Part shown: in pieces, positions 35,372 to 43,049 of the stretch
How positions within the stretch are numbered: the first letter of the stretch is position 1
How the letters are laid out: each line of letters begins with the position of its first letter
Source: Acetispira formosa (nom. nud.)
GTDB taxonomy: Bacteria > Desulfobacterota > Desulfarculia > Adiutricales > Adiutricaceae
DNA: 64,000 nt
Assembly: GCA_023525915.1 (NCBI GenBank)
Contig: CP026659.1
Span: forward strand, 1-64,000
Reading direction: 5' to 3'
Position numbers and translations under genes: made by a program
The notes under the pieces: generated by a model
Databases searched by the model: none
What the model saw: the letters and a program-made list of their open reading frames with translations, nothing else
What the model was told of the DNA's origin: nothing

Positions 35372-37030
35372 TCAGCGGTCTTCCGCCCCGCCTGCCGAAA
35401 GCCCCAGCTTTTTCAAACGCTGCTGCAAGCCTTGGCGGCTCAGCTTCAAGGCTTTAGCCGCCCGGCTGATGTTGTTGTTATGCTCTTTAAGGGCGCTTTC
35501 TATCAGATGTTTTTCGTGGTCCAGGAGGGCCTCTTTCAGCCCCAGGCGCAAGGAATCCTTGCGCTCAATCGGCAAAGAAACGGCTTTCCGGCGGGTCAAC
35601 CGTTCGGGGAAATGTTTCACATCCAAAAGACCGCCTTCAGCCACGGCTGTGGCGTAATCGAGGGTGTGGAAGAGTTCGCGGATATTTCCGGGCCAGTCGT
35701 AGCCCATCAGCACGGCCTGGGCGGCCTCCGTCAGGCCCCGGCGGGGGCGGGGGCCGCGCGCGGGGCTTTTCAGATAATGCTCCACCAGGAGCGGGATGTC
35801 TTGCGGCCGCTCCCTTAAAGGCGGGATCTCGATGGTCACGGTATTGAGGCGATAGAAGAGATCCTGCCGCAGACGGTTATTTTCAATGGCTTCAAGGGGA
35901 GGCTCGTTCATGGCCGCGATAACCCTGAAATCGCAGACCAGATCCTTTAGTCCGCCCACCCGCCGGAATTTCTTTTCCTGAAGCACGCGCAGAAGTTTTG
36001 ATTGCACCTGAAAGTCCATGGAATTGATTTCATCGAGAAACAGGGTGCCGCCGTCGGCTTCGTCGAGAAGGCCGCGCTGGTTGCCGCTGCCGGTGAACGC
36101 GCCTTTGACTGTCCCGAAGAGAACGCTTTCAATGATGCTGGAAGGAATGGCCGCGCAGTTAATGGCCACAAAGCCGCCGCTTTGCCGGAGGCTGGCGGAA
36201 TGGATGCTTTGGGCGAACATTTCCTTGCCGGTGCCGGTTTCGCCCAGGAGCATGACGGAAAAATCGCTGGCCGCGACTTTGCGGGCCACCTCCATCGCCT
36301 CACGAAAATTTTCTGAATTGCCGATGAGGTCGTCAAAGACGTAATAGCGGTCGATAATGTCGTAGCGCGGCCACCCTTTCCCGTCGGACTGCTGCATGAA
36401 GCGGCTGAGGATGTCGCGCTGGGCCGTGTAGTTCGACAGAGCTTCAAGATCCATCACCAGGCCGTAGGCTCCGTAAAAATGCCCGTCGAGATAGAGGGGA
36501 AAGCCGCTGTTTATGGAGATGACTTCATCGCCAAAACGGTTGCTGAAGAAATCGCAGCGGTCCTTCACCGCGCGGTGTTCGCGGAGGGTGGTGAGGATGG
36601 TGCTGTAGTCTTCATCGACGGTGTACACTTCCTGGAGGCGTTTGCCGATAACGTTTTCCCGGATGAGTGATTCAATGCGCTGGCAGGTATCGTTGAGGAA
36701 TATCAGGCGGCTCTGGTTATCAAATATCTGGAGGCCGAGATTGAGGTTAGTGAGGACGTTTTCGAATATTTTGGCTTTGATCGGGGCATCGCTGATAAAG
36801 ACGATCTGGCCGCCGCCTTCGGGGTTATTCATGGTGACGGCCTGATAGGTGTCGCCTTCAAAGGTGAAGCTTTCCGCGCCTTGCATGGTGAGATTGAGGA
36901 TTCCGGTGAATTCCAGTCCCCGGCATTTATTCAGATGGATATAGAGCGGCAGCGAACGGGGGGTTTCGAGTGCCCCAAATTCCTGAAAAATGCCATTCTT
37001 ATCCATAAAACAAGCAATATACCAAGACAT
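35372..37030 (-). CDS. Sigma-54-dependent transcriptional activator (PAS, AAA+, Fis-type HTH; RocR-like)
   Basis: The 552-residue protein is a bacterial enhancer-binding protein. After a PAS-like sensor (about residues 85-195, [18 protein letters not shown]) comes the AAA+ domain with Walker A GETGTGKE, the sigma-54 contact loop GAFTGS (canonical GAFTGA with a last-residue change), Walker [10 protein letters not shown] and the arginine-finger region [12 protein letters not shown]-terminal Fis-like HTH ends the protein ([20 protein letters not shown]). The ATG at 37030 has GGGAG upstream; upstream in-frame codons lie partly in the large inverted repeat and are not family sequence. It probably controls the symporter and lyase-like genes just downstream. 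Confidence 0.9.
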   Translation of the reverse strand: MSWYIACFMDKNGIFQEFGALETPRSLPLYIHLNKCRGLEFTGILNLTMQGAESFTFEGDTYQAVTMNNPEGGGQIVFISDAPIKAKIFENVLTNLNLGLQIFDNQSRLIFLNDTCQRIESLIRENVIGKRLQEVYTVDEDYSTILTTLREHRAVKDRCDFFSNRFGDEVISINSGFPLYLDGHFYGAYGLVMDLEALSNYTAQRDILSRFMQQSDGKGWPRYDIIDRYYVFDDLIGNSENFREAMEVARKVAASDFSVMLLGETGTGKEMFAQSIHSASLRQSGGFVAINCAAIPSSIIESVLFGTVKGAFTGSGNQRGLLDEADGGTLFLDEINSMDFQVQSKLLRVLQEKKFRRVGGLKDLVCDFRVIAAMNEPPLEAIENNRLRQDLFYRLNTVTIEIPPLRERPQDIPLLVEHYLKSPARGPRPRRGLTEAAQAVLMGYDWPGNIRELFHTLDYATAVAEGGLLDVKHFPERLTRRKAVSLPIERKDSLRLGLKEALLDHEKHLIESALKEHNNNISRAAKALKLSRQGLQQRLKKLGLSAGGAEDR

Positions 37031-37116
37031 TTTATGCTCCCGCCGGTTCTTAGCCGCCATGATAGCACACTCCGGGTGGAGGCGGTAGCAGTAGCGGTGG
37101 CGGCCCCTGGCCGCGT

Positions 37117-37330
37117 GATTAAAGGACTTGGCCTGAAAGGCCAACCAAAGGGCTCCGCCCTCTGGACTCCGGCTGGGGGAGGGCCCACGCGGGCCCTACC
37201 CCAGACCCCACCCGCGCCAAGGGGCAAGCCCCTTGGAACCCCAAGAGGTCAGGGTCAGATTCAACTTTCCCCTTCCCGCATCGCCGCAACTCGCTTCGAG
37301 TACGAAGCTCAGACAAGCGGCGACGCTTCA
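37117..37330 (+). repeat. Large inverted repeat, left arm (about 214 bp)
   Basis: This arm is near-identical to the reverse complement of 37685-37899. It includes GGCTCCGCCCTCTGGACTCC and AAGGGGCAAGCCCCTTGGAA. At its inner end is a small hairpin core at 37283-37321 (GCCGC...GCGGC around AACTCGCTTCG and CAGACAAG). Weaker complementarity continues inward to about 37400 and 37615. The arm lies just upstream of the sigma-54 activator start. Confidence 0.85.
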
Positions 37331-37684
37331 TACACCTTCCGCTCTAACCGCTGTCGGCCCCTTCACATTGGGCTGTTACATCTTGCTATAGGCAGCTTCA
37401 TTGGATGTTTGTGGCTTCACGTATGTTCGGCTGATTACTTTTTCCCCTCCAATAGCTTTTCCAGCGCTGTAACGGTGAGACTTTGTCGTCTTTTTTCTAA
37501 TGAGCAACTCATTGAAAAAGCGATAGGCGGCAGAGAGACGGACTAACAGCACTGGAAAGGGCCTTTAAGGGGAAGATGATTTAAGCCGAACATACGAGAA
37601 CTACCACTCAGCCCATGAGGCCACCTATCGCAAACTGTAACGGTCCAACGTAAAACCACCTATAGCACCAGAAACCGACGCGGC

Positions 37685-37899
37685 ATGAAGCGTCGCCGCT
37701 TGTTTGAGCTGAGCTTGCGAAGCGAGTTGCGGCGATGCGGGAAGTGGAAAGTTGAATCTGACCCTGACCTCTTGGGGTTCCAAGGGGCTTGCCCCTTGGC
37801 GCGGGTGGGGTCTGGGGTAGGGCCCGCGTGGGCCCTCCCCCAGCCGGAGTCCAGAGGGCGGAGCCCTTTGGTTGGCCCTTCGGGCCAAGTCCTTTAATC
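37685..37899 (-). repeat. Large inverted repeat, right arm (about 215 bp)
   Basis: This is the partner of 37117-37330 across a 354-base spacer that holds no gene. Short open frames in both arms read alike because the sequence is duplicated, not because they are genes. The hairpin core lies at 37695-37733. Homologous recombination between the arms would invert the spacer. Confidence 0.85.
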
Positions 37900-38037
37900 G
37901 CGCCACCCGGCACACCACTCCATTGTTGACATTTATTTGCGGGCATGATTTACTTTTGACGGGTATTAGAAGTGCCCGCCCCGTGGGGTCGTCCCAAACG
38001 AAGTCCCACCTAGATCATGCTGTTCACCGAAAGGTGC

Positions 38038-38128
38038 GCGGCAGGGTCGGGTGTGGACTGAATACAATACTCTTCGGAGGAATAGGTCCACGGCCGTTTG
38101 GGGTCGCTTCTAACACCCGGCCATTATT
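38038..38128 (+). ncRNA. Candidate structured RNA element, copy 1 (three-way junction)
   Basis: A 10-bp closing stem (38045-38054 with 38113-38122) encloses two hairpins. One is GGAC/GTCC capped by CTC-TTCG-GAG (38055-38089); the other is CGGCC/GGTCG with loop GTTTGG (38091-38106). A GNRA-type hairpin CACC-GAAA-GGTG lies just upstream (about 38024-38035). The element ends about 34 bases before the 150-residue gene. Copy 2 keeps the same folds with G-U changes, which supports function as + strand RNA. Confidence 0.55.
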
Positions 38129-38161
38129 TTAATGGCCTCTAAATTATTTAGGAGGCGTTAT

Positions 38162-38614
38162 ATGCCCGAATCCGAAGCGAAAACCCTATTTCTTATCGAC
38201 CGTCAACGTGCCACCGACCTCTCTCCTTTTTTCGAAAAAATGTGCGAACAACTTAATATCTATTATGATTGCTATTATCATATGTATAAGGAGTTCAGAG
38301 ATTATTCCCGCCAGATTGTTTTTCTTATAAAGAACCTGGACCCTAAATCCGAATTATACCGCCGCCTCTCTAAAGATGATAATTTGCGGAAAATGGTCAA
38401 AGTCATAGATAACTACACCAGGGAAGATCTCCGCCAATTCACAGCCATCCGCCGACACAACCAGCAGGCCATCGATTTCTGCCTTGCCTTGGCGCGTTAT
38501 CTTAACCAGGACTGGAGTGACATTGAAAAAGAAATGACTGAACTTGAGATCAATAACGCTGATTTACTGAACAAAAATCGAAAAAAGACTGTTCGGAGGA
38601 AGAAAAAGACCTGA
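38162..38614 (+). CDS. Uncharacterised helical, highly charged 150-aa protein
   Basis: I do not recognise this family. The protein looks almost wholly alpha-helical, rich in Tyr, Arg and Lys (QLNIYYDCYYHMYKEFRDYS), with a strongly basic tail (NKNRKKTVRRKKKT) that could bind nucleic acid. No signal peptide or membrane segment is seen. A strong AGGAGG site eight bases ahead of the ATG at 38162 decides this start over the in-frame ATG at 38132. The gene is bracketed by two copies of a structured-RNA-like repeat (38038-38128 and 38673-38763), so it may be a cassette or may act with that RNA; both ideas are inference. Confidence 0.75.
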   Translation: MPESEAKTLFLIDRQRATDLSPFFEKMCEQLNIYYDCYYHMYKEFRDYSRQIVFLIKNLDPKSELYRRLSKDDNLRKMVKVIDNYTREDLRQFTAIRRHNQQAIDFCLALARYLNQDWSDIEKEMTELEINNADLLNKNRKKTVRRKKKT

Positions 38615-38672
38615 GATCTTCGCAGGAAGGCTAAAACCACCGTTTTTTTAAACTTTACAAGCTGCATTGTTC

Positions 38673-38763
38673 GCGGCAGGGCCGGGTGTGGGCTGAATAC
38701 AATACTCTTCGGAGAAATATGTCTACGACCGTTTGGGGTCGTTGTGAACACCCGGTCATTTGC
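38673..38763 (+). ncRNA. Candidate structured RNA element, copy 2 (three-way junction)
   Basis: This direct repeat of 38038-38128 has about ten substitutions. The closing stem (38680-38689 with 38748-38757), the GGGC/GTCT helix and the CGACC/GGTCG hairpin are all kept. Several substitutions turn a Watson-Crick pair into G-U or the reverse, on the + strand only. It lies downstream of the 150-residue gene and ends near the toxin gene of the next module. Confidence 0.55.
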
Positions 38764-38778
38764 GGCCTTTCTTCCTGA

Positions 38779-39063
38779 TCAACCTGAAAATTCCCGGCTG
38801 TGCCGCATGGAAATAACATAGACTGTGTCATCAGCCGGAAGATAATTATAAATGATGACATATTTCGACTTGCCGAATCTGATAATCAGCCTTTTAAACC
38901 GGCCAAATTGACTGCCCAGATTCGGCGATTTCTCTAAAATTCTCAGTGATTTTAAAATAACATCCTTCATTCGGCAGGCGGCATCCAGATTTTTCTCTTC
39001 CAAAAAATCTTCAAGACGGGCCAAATCGTCCCGAGCCGCTTGAAGAATCAGAACTTTCGGCAT
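38779..39063 (-). CDS. RelE/ParE-family toxin
   Basis: The 94-residue protein has the compact ParE/RelE pattern: an N-terminal strand and helices (ILQAARDDLARLEDFLEEKN), ILEKSPNLGSQFGRFKRLIIRFGKSKYVIIYNYL and a C-terminal strand VISMRHSREFSG, with the conserved Arg/His near the end. Such toxins cleave ribosomal mRNA or inhibit gyrase. Its start overlaps the antitoxin gene by 16 bases, and the order antitoxin-toxin is usual. Confidence 0.85.
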   Translation of the reverse strand: MPKVLILQAARDDLARLEDFLEEKNLDAACRMKDVILKSLRILEKSPNLGSQFGRFKRLIIRFGKSKYVIIYNYLPADDTVYVISMRHSREFSG

Positions 39064-39326
39064 TGCGGAATAGCCACCCTGTTTTCAGTGCCCCACGATT
39101 CCACCCAACCAATGATCTCATCCAAAGGAACCGCCAGACGCATTTTTTCAAATTCGTCCCAGCGGGCCTCACATTCGGCCAAAAGCGCCTCATCTTCAGT
39201 CTGGTCACTGCTCAGCTTATTTACCAAGGCCGAAATGAACTCTTCCGGGGTTTGATCAGTTCCTTGAACCAGACTATTCAGCTTCCGCAATACATTCTCG
39301 TCCAATTGCAATGTTACTTTATTCAT
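39048..39326 (-). CDS. Antitoxin of the ParE/RelE-type module
   Basis: The 92-residue protein begins MNKVTLQLDENVLRKLNSLV, a ribbon-helix-helix-like DNA-binding start, followed by an acidic tail (EDEALLAECEARWDEFEKM) of the kind that wraps a toxin. The ATG at 39326 has GGGGAG upstream and is preferred to the in-frame ATG at 39341. The pair would be autorepressed by the antitoxin. Confidence 0.8.
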   Translation of the reverse strand: MNKVTLQLDENVLRKLNSLVQGTDQTPEEFISALVNKLSSDQTEDEALLAECEARWDEFEKMRLAVPLDEIIGWVESWGTENRVAIPQCRKF

Positions 39327-39472
39327 GACACTCCCCACCAAAACAAACAGTCTGTAATACCTTGGCTAAATTATAACATAAAGGCAACAGCGATGACCAC
39401 AGGTCAGCCATTCTCAAAGCGGACGGCAATTTTAAAATAGCAGGTCAACCCGCCCGCCGCCGCTCTTCAGAC

Positions 39473-39513
39473 AACAACGGCAATACGAAAAATCGTATTG
39501 CCGTTGTTTTTTT
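39473..39513 (+). terminator. Strong hairpin with + strand T tract
   Basis: A perfect 16-bp stem (AACAACGGCAATACGA and complement) with an AAAA loop is followed by seven Ts on the + strand. It lies 37 bases beyond the stop of the first autotransporter (minus strand), where its T tract points the wrong way for that gene. It may block + strand read-through or stabilise the 3' end. Confidence 0.6.
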
Positions 39514-39549
39514 GCCGATCAGGGGCAAGCCCCTTCTTCAATTGGCCCC

Positions 39550-41898
39550 TTAGAATTCATACCTCAACATACCGGCAAAGCTGTGGCTGGTGAGGTTTTC
39601 AGAGGCCTTGATATTGTAATCCAGGCCGAGGGACAGGCCGCTGTCACCCTTGGCTTTGATGCCGATCACGCCGTTGAAGGTCACGTCGTCGGCCACTTCG
39701 GACTCAATGGAACCCCGGCCAAGGTTGACAAAGTTGTATTTATTGTCAACTTCGGTGTCCCCGGCAGCCACGATCAGGCCCAAGTCCATCATGGGCGAAA
39801 TGTGCCAGCCGCCGTCGGTCATGTAGTCCTGGCTGAAAGTCACGCCTATGGGGATGGTCCAGAGGTTCTGACGGTCAAGGTCGGATTTGACCACATGGCC
39901 GTAACCGTCGGCTTTCATGTTATAGCCGTCCATCTTCAAGTTGGTGTAACGGAAGCCCAGGTGGGGGGCGATGTTCAGGTTGTAACCGGTGTCAAACACA
40001 TATTCACCGGTCAGGCCCACAGTGAAGCTGCTGGTATCGGTGTCGCCCTTCAGGCGCGACAGGCCATAAGACGATCTCTGTTTCAGATCGTATGAACCCT
40101 CGCTGAAACCAACATCGCCGATCAGGCCGAAATCGCCATAGGTGTAAGCGCCGTAAAGGCTCAGACCCCAGAAGTCGAAATCACTCTTGGTTTTGGCGAA
40201 ATCACCCTTCGATTCGGTATCGCCGCCGCCGATGTTAAGCGCCAGGCCGAGAGTGAAGTTCTCATTGATGTTGGTGTCAAGGCCCAGCACCGCGCCGCCG
40301 TAGTTGGTCTCGAATTTGTTGTCATGCTTGCCGACCTTCATGCCGTCGACATCGGAATTGCTGTAGAAAGGCTTGACCCAGATGGCCCACTGGCCAGGCT
40401 CGCCTCCGGCGGGGGAGGCCACGCGGTTCAGGGTCATGGCGCGGCCGTTGATGATGTCGGCCACGGTGTTGGTGATGTTGATGGCCGTGTAAGGCACGCC
40501 CGCGACAGCGGCGGCGGCGGCCAGGCCCTCAACGGCGGTCACCACCGATTTGGAATTGTCGGCCCCGTAAGCGCGGGAAAGCGCGCGGGAGAAGAATGCC
40601 ACGTCATATTCATCCGAATTGACGTCATTGAAGCCGCCCGCCATGAAGCCGTTGATGGTGTTGGCCATGTCGCTCGAAAGCTTCGGCAGGACCGCCCCGG
40701 CGTCCATGTTGGTAGCCGTGACGTTATAGTCCTGTTTGGTGGTGGTGGTGTTGGTGCTGATCGCGCCGGTGCCGGTCAGGAGGATGTTGTCAAATTTAAG
40801 ATAATTGCCCGTCCAACTGGTGCCGCTGCCAGTGGTGACGGTGTCGACGGTGATGGTGTCAAAACCGCTGAGGATATTGATGTTGCCGACCTTGGCGTTG
40901 GCAATGTAGAGATAGGCCGGGCCGGCGGCCTGGGTGGCGGAACCCGCGCCCGCGTCGCCTACGGTCACAGTGCCGCCATTGACGCTGGCCTGGAGAGAGC
41001 CGCCGTTCGCCGCGTCAACCACCAGAAGCGAATCGGCGGCGAAGGTCGCGTTGCCATAGTCGACAATAGCCTGGACAGCGGTCAGATCGGCAGTGGTGTA
41101 GGAACCGTCAACCGTGATGTTGCCCATGGTGTCGTCAATAATGAAGGGGCGATAGAGGCCCAGGGCGGCAGTGGCGAGGCTGCCGTCTTTGGCCCACCAG
41201 CCGCTGGCTTCAACCATCTGGTCAATCCAGGTGGAATCGGGCTGGCCGAGCACGATATGGGAATTCTGGCCGGCCACCAGAACGCCGTTGATATCACTGA
41301 TGGCGGTGGAGGCGAAATTCATAATGGCCAGTTTGGAGGGGTCCAGTGCCGTAGTGCCGTTGGCCCAGGCGGGGTCGACGAAAGCGACGGTGCCCTGGAG
41401 GTCGGCATTGCCGGTGATATTCAGAGAGCCGCTGCTGGTATTGTTGCCTATGATGACGTTGGAACCGGTGCCGTCGCTGAGGAGGCTGTTAAATTCATAT
41501 TCGCCTGTGCCGACATTCAGATCAGCGCCGGACAGTTCCACGCCGTTAAGGGAGCCGCTGCCGCCGGTCAGATTCAGGGCGGTGCCGGTGACTTTCACCA
41601 TGGGAACCGCGGCATTGCCATTGCCGATCAGCGCGCTGCCGTCACCGACGATGGTCAGGGGGGCCGTGCCGATGGTCACCGATGAAACAGTGCCGTCGGT
41701 GGTGAGCTTCTGGACGGTGCTGGAACCGCCGCTGATGGTGACATCGCCGCCGCCGATGATTTCAACCGGCTGATCCGAGCCGCTGTTGGGAACAGTCCCG
41801 CCATTGCTGACATTGTCGGCCAGAGCCAGATTGGCCCCGCCGGTGGTGAAAATTGCGGCCAGAGCCAAGGCCAGGCCAGCTTTCTTTTTCAAGTTCAT
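39550..41898 (-). CDS. Autotransporter 1 (type Va), 782 aa
   Basis: The mature start is MNLKKKAGLALALAAIFTTG at 41898, not the in-frame ATG at 41946, because GCAAGGAGA lies just upstream of 41898. A signal peptide ends near ANLALA. The passenger (about residues 30-500) is Gly/Thr/Ser/Val-rich with repeated short beta motifs (LTGTGAISTNTTTT), as in beta-helices. The last about 270 residues form the autotransporter barrel, beginning PGQWAIWVKPFYSNSDVDGM and ending LRYEF with the terminal Phe used for BAM recognition. The passenger has no recognised enzymatic motif, so an adhesin or surface-layer role is inferred. It is the first of five paralogues on this strand. Confidence 0.9.
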   Translation of the reverse strand: MNLKKKAGLALALAAIFTTGGANLALADNVSNGGTVPNSGSDQPVEIIGGGDVTISGGSSTVQKLTTDGTVSSVTIGTAPLTIVGDGSALIGNGNAAVPMVKVTGTALNLTGGSGSLNGVELSGADLNVGTGEYEFNSLLSDGTGSNVIIGNNTSSGSLNITGNADLQGTVAFVDPAWANGTTALDPSKLAIMNFASTAISDINGVLVAGQNSHIVLGQPDSTWIDQMVEASGWWAKDGSLATAALGLYRPFIIDDTMGNITVDGSYTTADLTAVQAIVDYGNATFAADSLLVVDAANGGSLQASVNGGTVTVGDAGAGSATQAAGPAYLYIANAKVGNINILSGFDTITVDTVTTGSGTSWTGNYLKFDNILLTGTGAISTNTTTTKQDYNVTATNMDAGAVLPKLSSDMANTINGFMAGGFNDVNSDEYDVAFFSRALSRAYGADNSKSVVTAVEGLAAAAAVAGVPYTAINITNTVADIINGRAMTLNRVASPAGGEPGQWAIWVKPFYSNSDVDGMKVGKHDNKFETNYGGAVLGLDTNINENFTLGLALNIGGGDTESKGDFAKTKSDFDFWGLSLYGAYTYGDFGLIGDVGFSEGSYDLKQRSSYGLSRLKGDTDTSSFTVGLTGEYVFDTGYNLNIAPHLGFRYTNLKMDGYNMKADGYGHVVKSDLDRQNLWTIPIGVTFSQDYMTDGGWHISPMMDLGLIVAAGDTEVDNKYNFVNLGRGSIESEVADDVTFNGVIGIKAKGDSGLSLGLDYNIKASENLTSHSFAGMLRYEF

Positions 41899-42331
41899 TG
41901 TTGCTTCTCCTTGCTGTTTTTCGGCCCGATAAGTTTTTTTGCCCATAAACTAGCCAAAATGGTTGTTCTGCACAAATATCAAGGCCGGTAAAAATTACTT
42001 GAAACGGTTTACTTAAAACTCAATAATACAGCCCATTGCACCATGTTTTCCAAAAACTAACGTCACAACACATAAGGAGTTTTCACGTATCGATATATAA
42101 TTATATCAATACCAAATGCAAGTATATTCCATTGCCAAAAAAAAATCAACAGCACATACAATAAAAATATTAATACCAAATAATTATAATTACGTCAAAT
42201 AGAATATTAATATAGAGAGATATATCAAGTATTATATATATGGCAAGAATGTTTCATGTGCGCCTCACCGCAGGCCTGCTCCAGTGCGGGTCAAGAGCTT
42301 TTGTGCTATAATTTTGTCAGAGGTGATGATT
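41899..42331. other. AT-rich intergenic region between autotransporter 1 and the second toxin-antitoxin module
   Basis: This divergent region of about 430 bases should hold the promoters of autotransporter 1 (minus) and of the toxin-antitoxin operon (plus). It is far more AT-rich than the surrounding genes, especially 42080-42245, a composition often bound by silencing nucleoid proteins. No gene or repeat element was seen. Confidence 0.5.
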
Positions 42332-42577
42332 ATGCAGATGACCATATCCATAGACCCGACCACTGAAGAACACCTGAAAGCCGTGGCTGAAATGACCCGC
42401 CGCGATCAGCGGGAAATTCTGGAATCATTGGTTTCCGCCGGTGTGGCCGAGAAATTCGAACGGCTGGCCGCCGTTCAGGAAGCTTTGGACGATATAGAAG
42501 CCGGGCGGGTTGTTGATCATGAGGAGGTAATGAGGGGAGCTCGTGAGATTATAAAAAAAGCGGCCAATAAAAAATGA
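42332..42577 (+). CDS. Antitoxin, ribbon-helix-helix type (RelB/ParD-like)
   Basis: The 81-residue protein starts MQMTISIDPTTEEHLKAVAE, a ribbon-helix-helix strand and helix, then RRDQREILESLVSAGVAEKF and an acidic tail (DDIEAGRVVDHEEV) that should bind the toxin. The ATG at 42332 is chosen because GAGGTG lies eight bases upstream; the frame also has an ATG at 42284 without a ribosome-binding site. It overlaps the toxin start by four bases. Confidence 0.85.
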   Translation: MQMTISIDPTTEEHLKAVAEMTRRDQREILESLVSAGVAEKFERLAAVQEALDDIEAGRVVDHEEVMRGAREIIKKAANKK

Positions 42578-42864
42578 CCAGCCAAAGGAACACCAAGTGG
42601 ACCGAGAGAGCCCGAAAAGACCTGTATTCCCTTGTCGATTACATAGCAAGAGACAATGAACAAGCGGCCAATGATTTGCTGCAAGTTGTTGAGGAGACCA
42701 TATATCACCTGGCTCTCAGCCCCATAGGCCGCAGAGGAGAGACCGCCGGAACCTATGAAAAGGTTCTATCGCGCTATCCTTCATATATGGTTATTTATAA
42801 AGTAAGCGATTCCTCCCTTCAGGTGCTTCGGATTTTCCACACCGCGCAAAAAAGCAAAGCATAA
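42574..42864 (+). CDS. RelE/ParE-family toxin
   Basis: The 96-residue protein is a ParE-like toxin: WTERARKDLYSLVDYIARDN, then DLLQVVEETIYHLALSPIGR, GTYEKVLSRYPSYMVIYKV and a final VLRIFHTAQKSKA strand with the typical Arg-His pattern. The ATGA overlap with the antitoxin gives coupled translation. A terminator follows at 42891. It sits between autotransporters 1 and 2. Confidence 0.9.
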   Translation: MTSQRNTKWTERARKDLYSLVDYIARDNEQAANDLLQVVEETIYHLALSPIGRRGETAGTYEKVLSRYPSYMVIYKVSDSSLQVLRIFHTAQKSKA

Positions 42865-42890
42865 ACCGGCCAAGCCGCCTTTACCACAAA

Positions 42891-42930
42891 CAAAACCGCC
42901 GATGGTTTCCCTTCGGCGGTTTTGTTTTGT
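42891..42930 (+). terminator. Terminator of the second toxin-antitoxin operon
   Basis: A 12-13 bp stem (CAAAACCGCCGA with complement) is followed by TTTTGT. It lies 27 bases after the toxin stop. Confidence 0.75.
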
Positions 42931-43049
42931 CTCAATCCGCTTCAGCGGCTGGTTTCCGTTGAGGGGGACGGCTCTCAATACGATGATAGCCGCCATAACC
43001 CTCAATCGGGGAAACCCTCACCTAGACATAGCCCGGTGCGGGCCACGCA
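42931..43049 (+). repeat. Dispersed intergenic repeat R1, copy c (long form)
   Basis: This plus-oriented copy runs from CTCAATCCGCTTCAGCGGCT through GGCTCTCAATACGATGAT and ACCCTCAATCGGGGAAACCC to GTGCGGGCCACGCAC. It ends at the stop codon of autotransporter 2, so it forms that gene's 3' flank. A similar long form sits at the same place after autotransporter 3. Confidence 0.8.

Noticed and set aside
37600..37950. Short open frames in the inverted repeat arms
   Set aside because: The same peptides appear in both arms simply because the DNA is repeated; there is no ribosome-binding site or conserved motif.
38038..38763. Integron attC-like sites or a diversity-generating retroelement around the 150-residue gene
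   Set aside because: The repeats lack the GTTRRRY/RYYYAAC core boxes; the differences between copies are not adenine-biased, and no reverse transcriptase or integrase is present.
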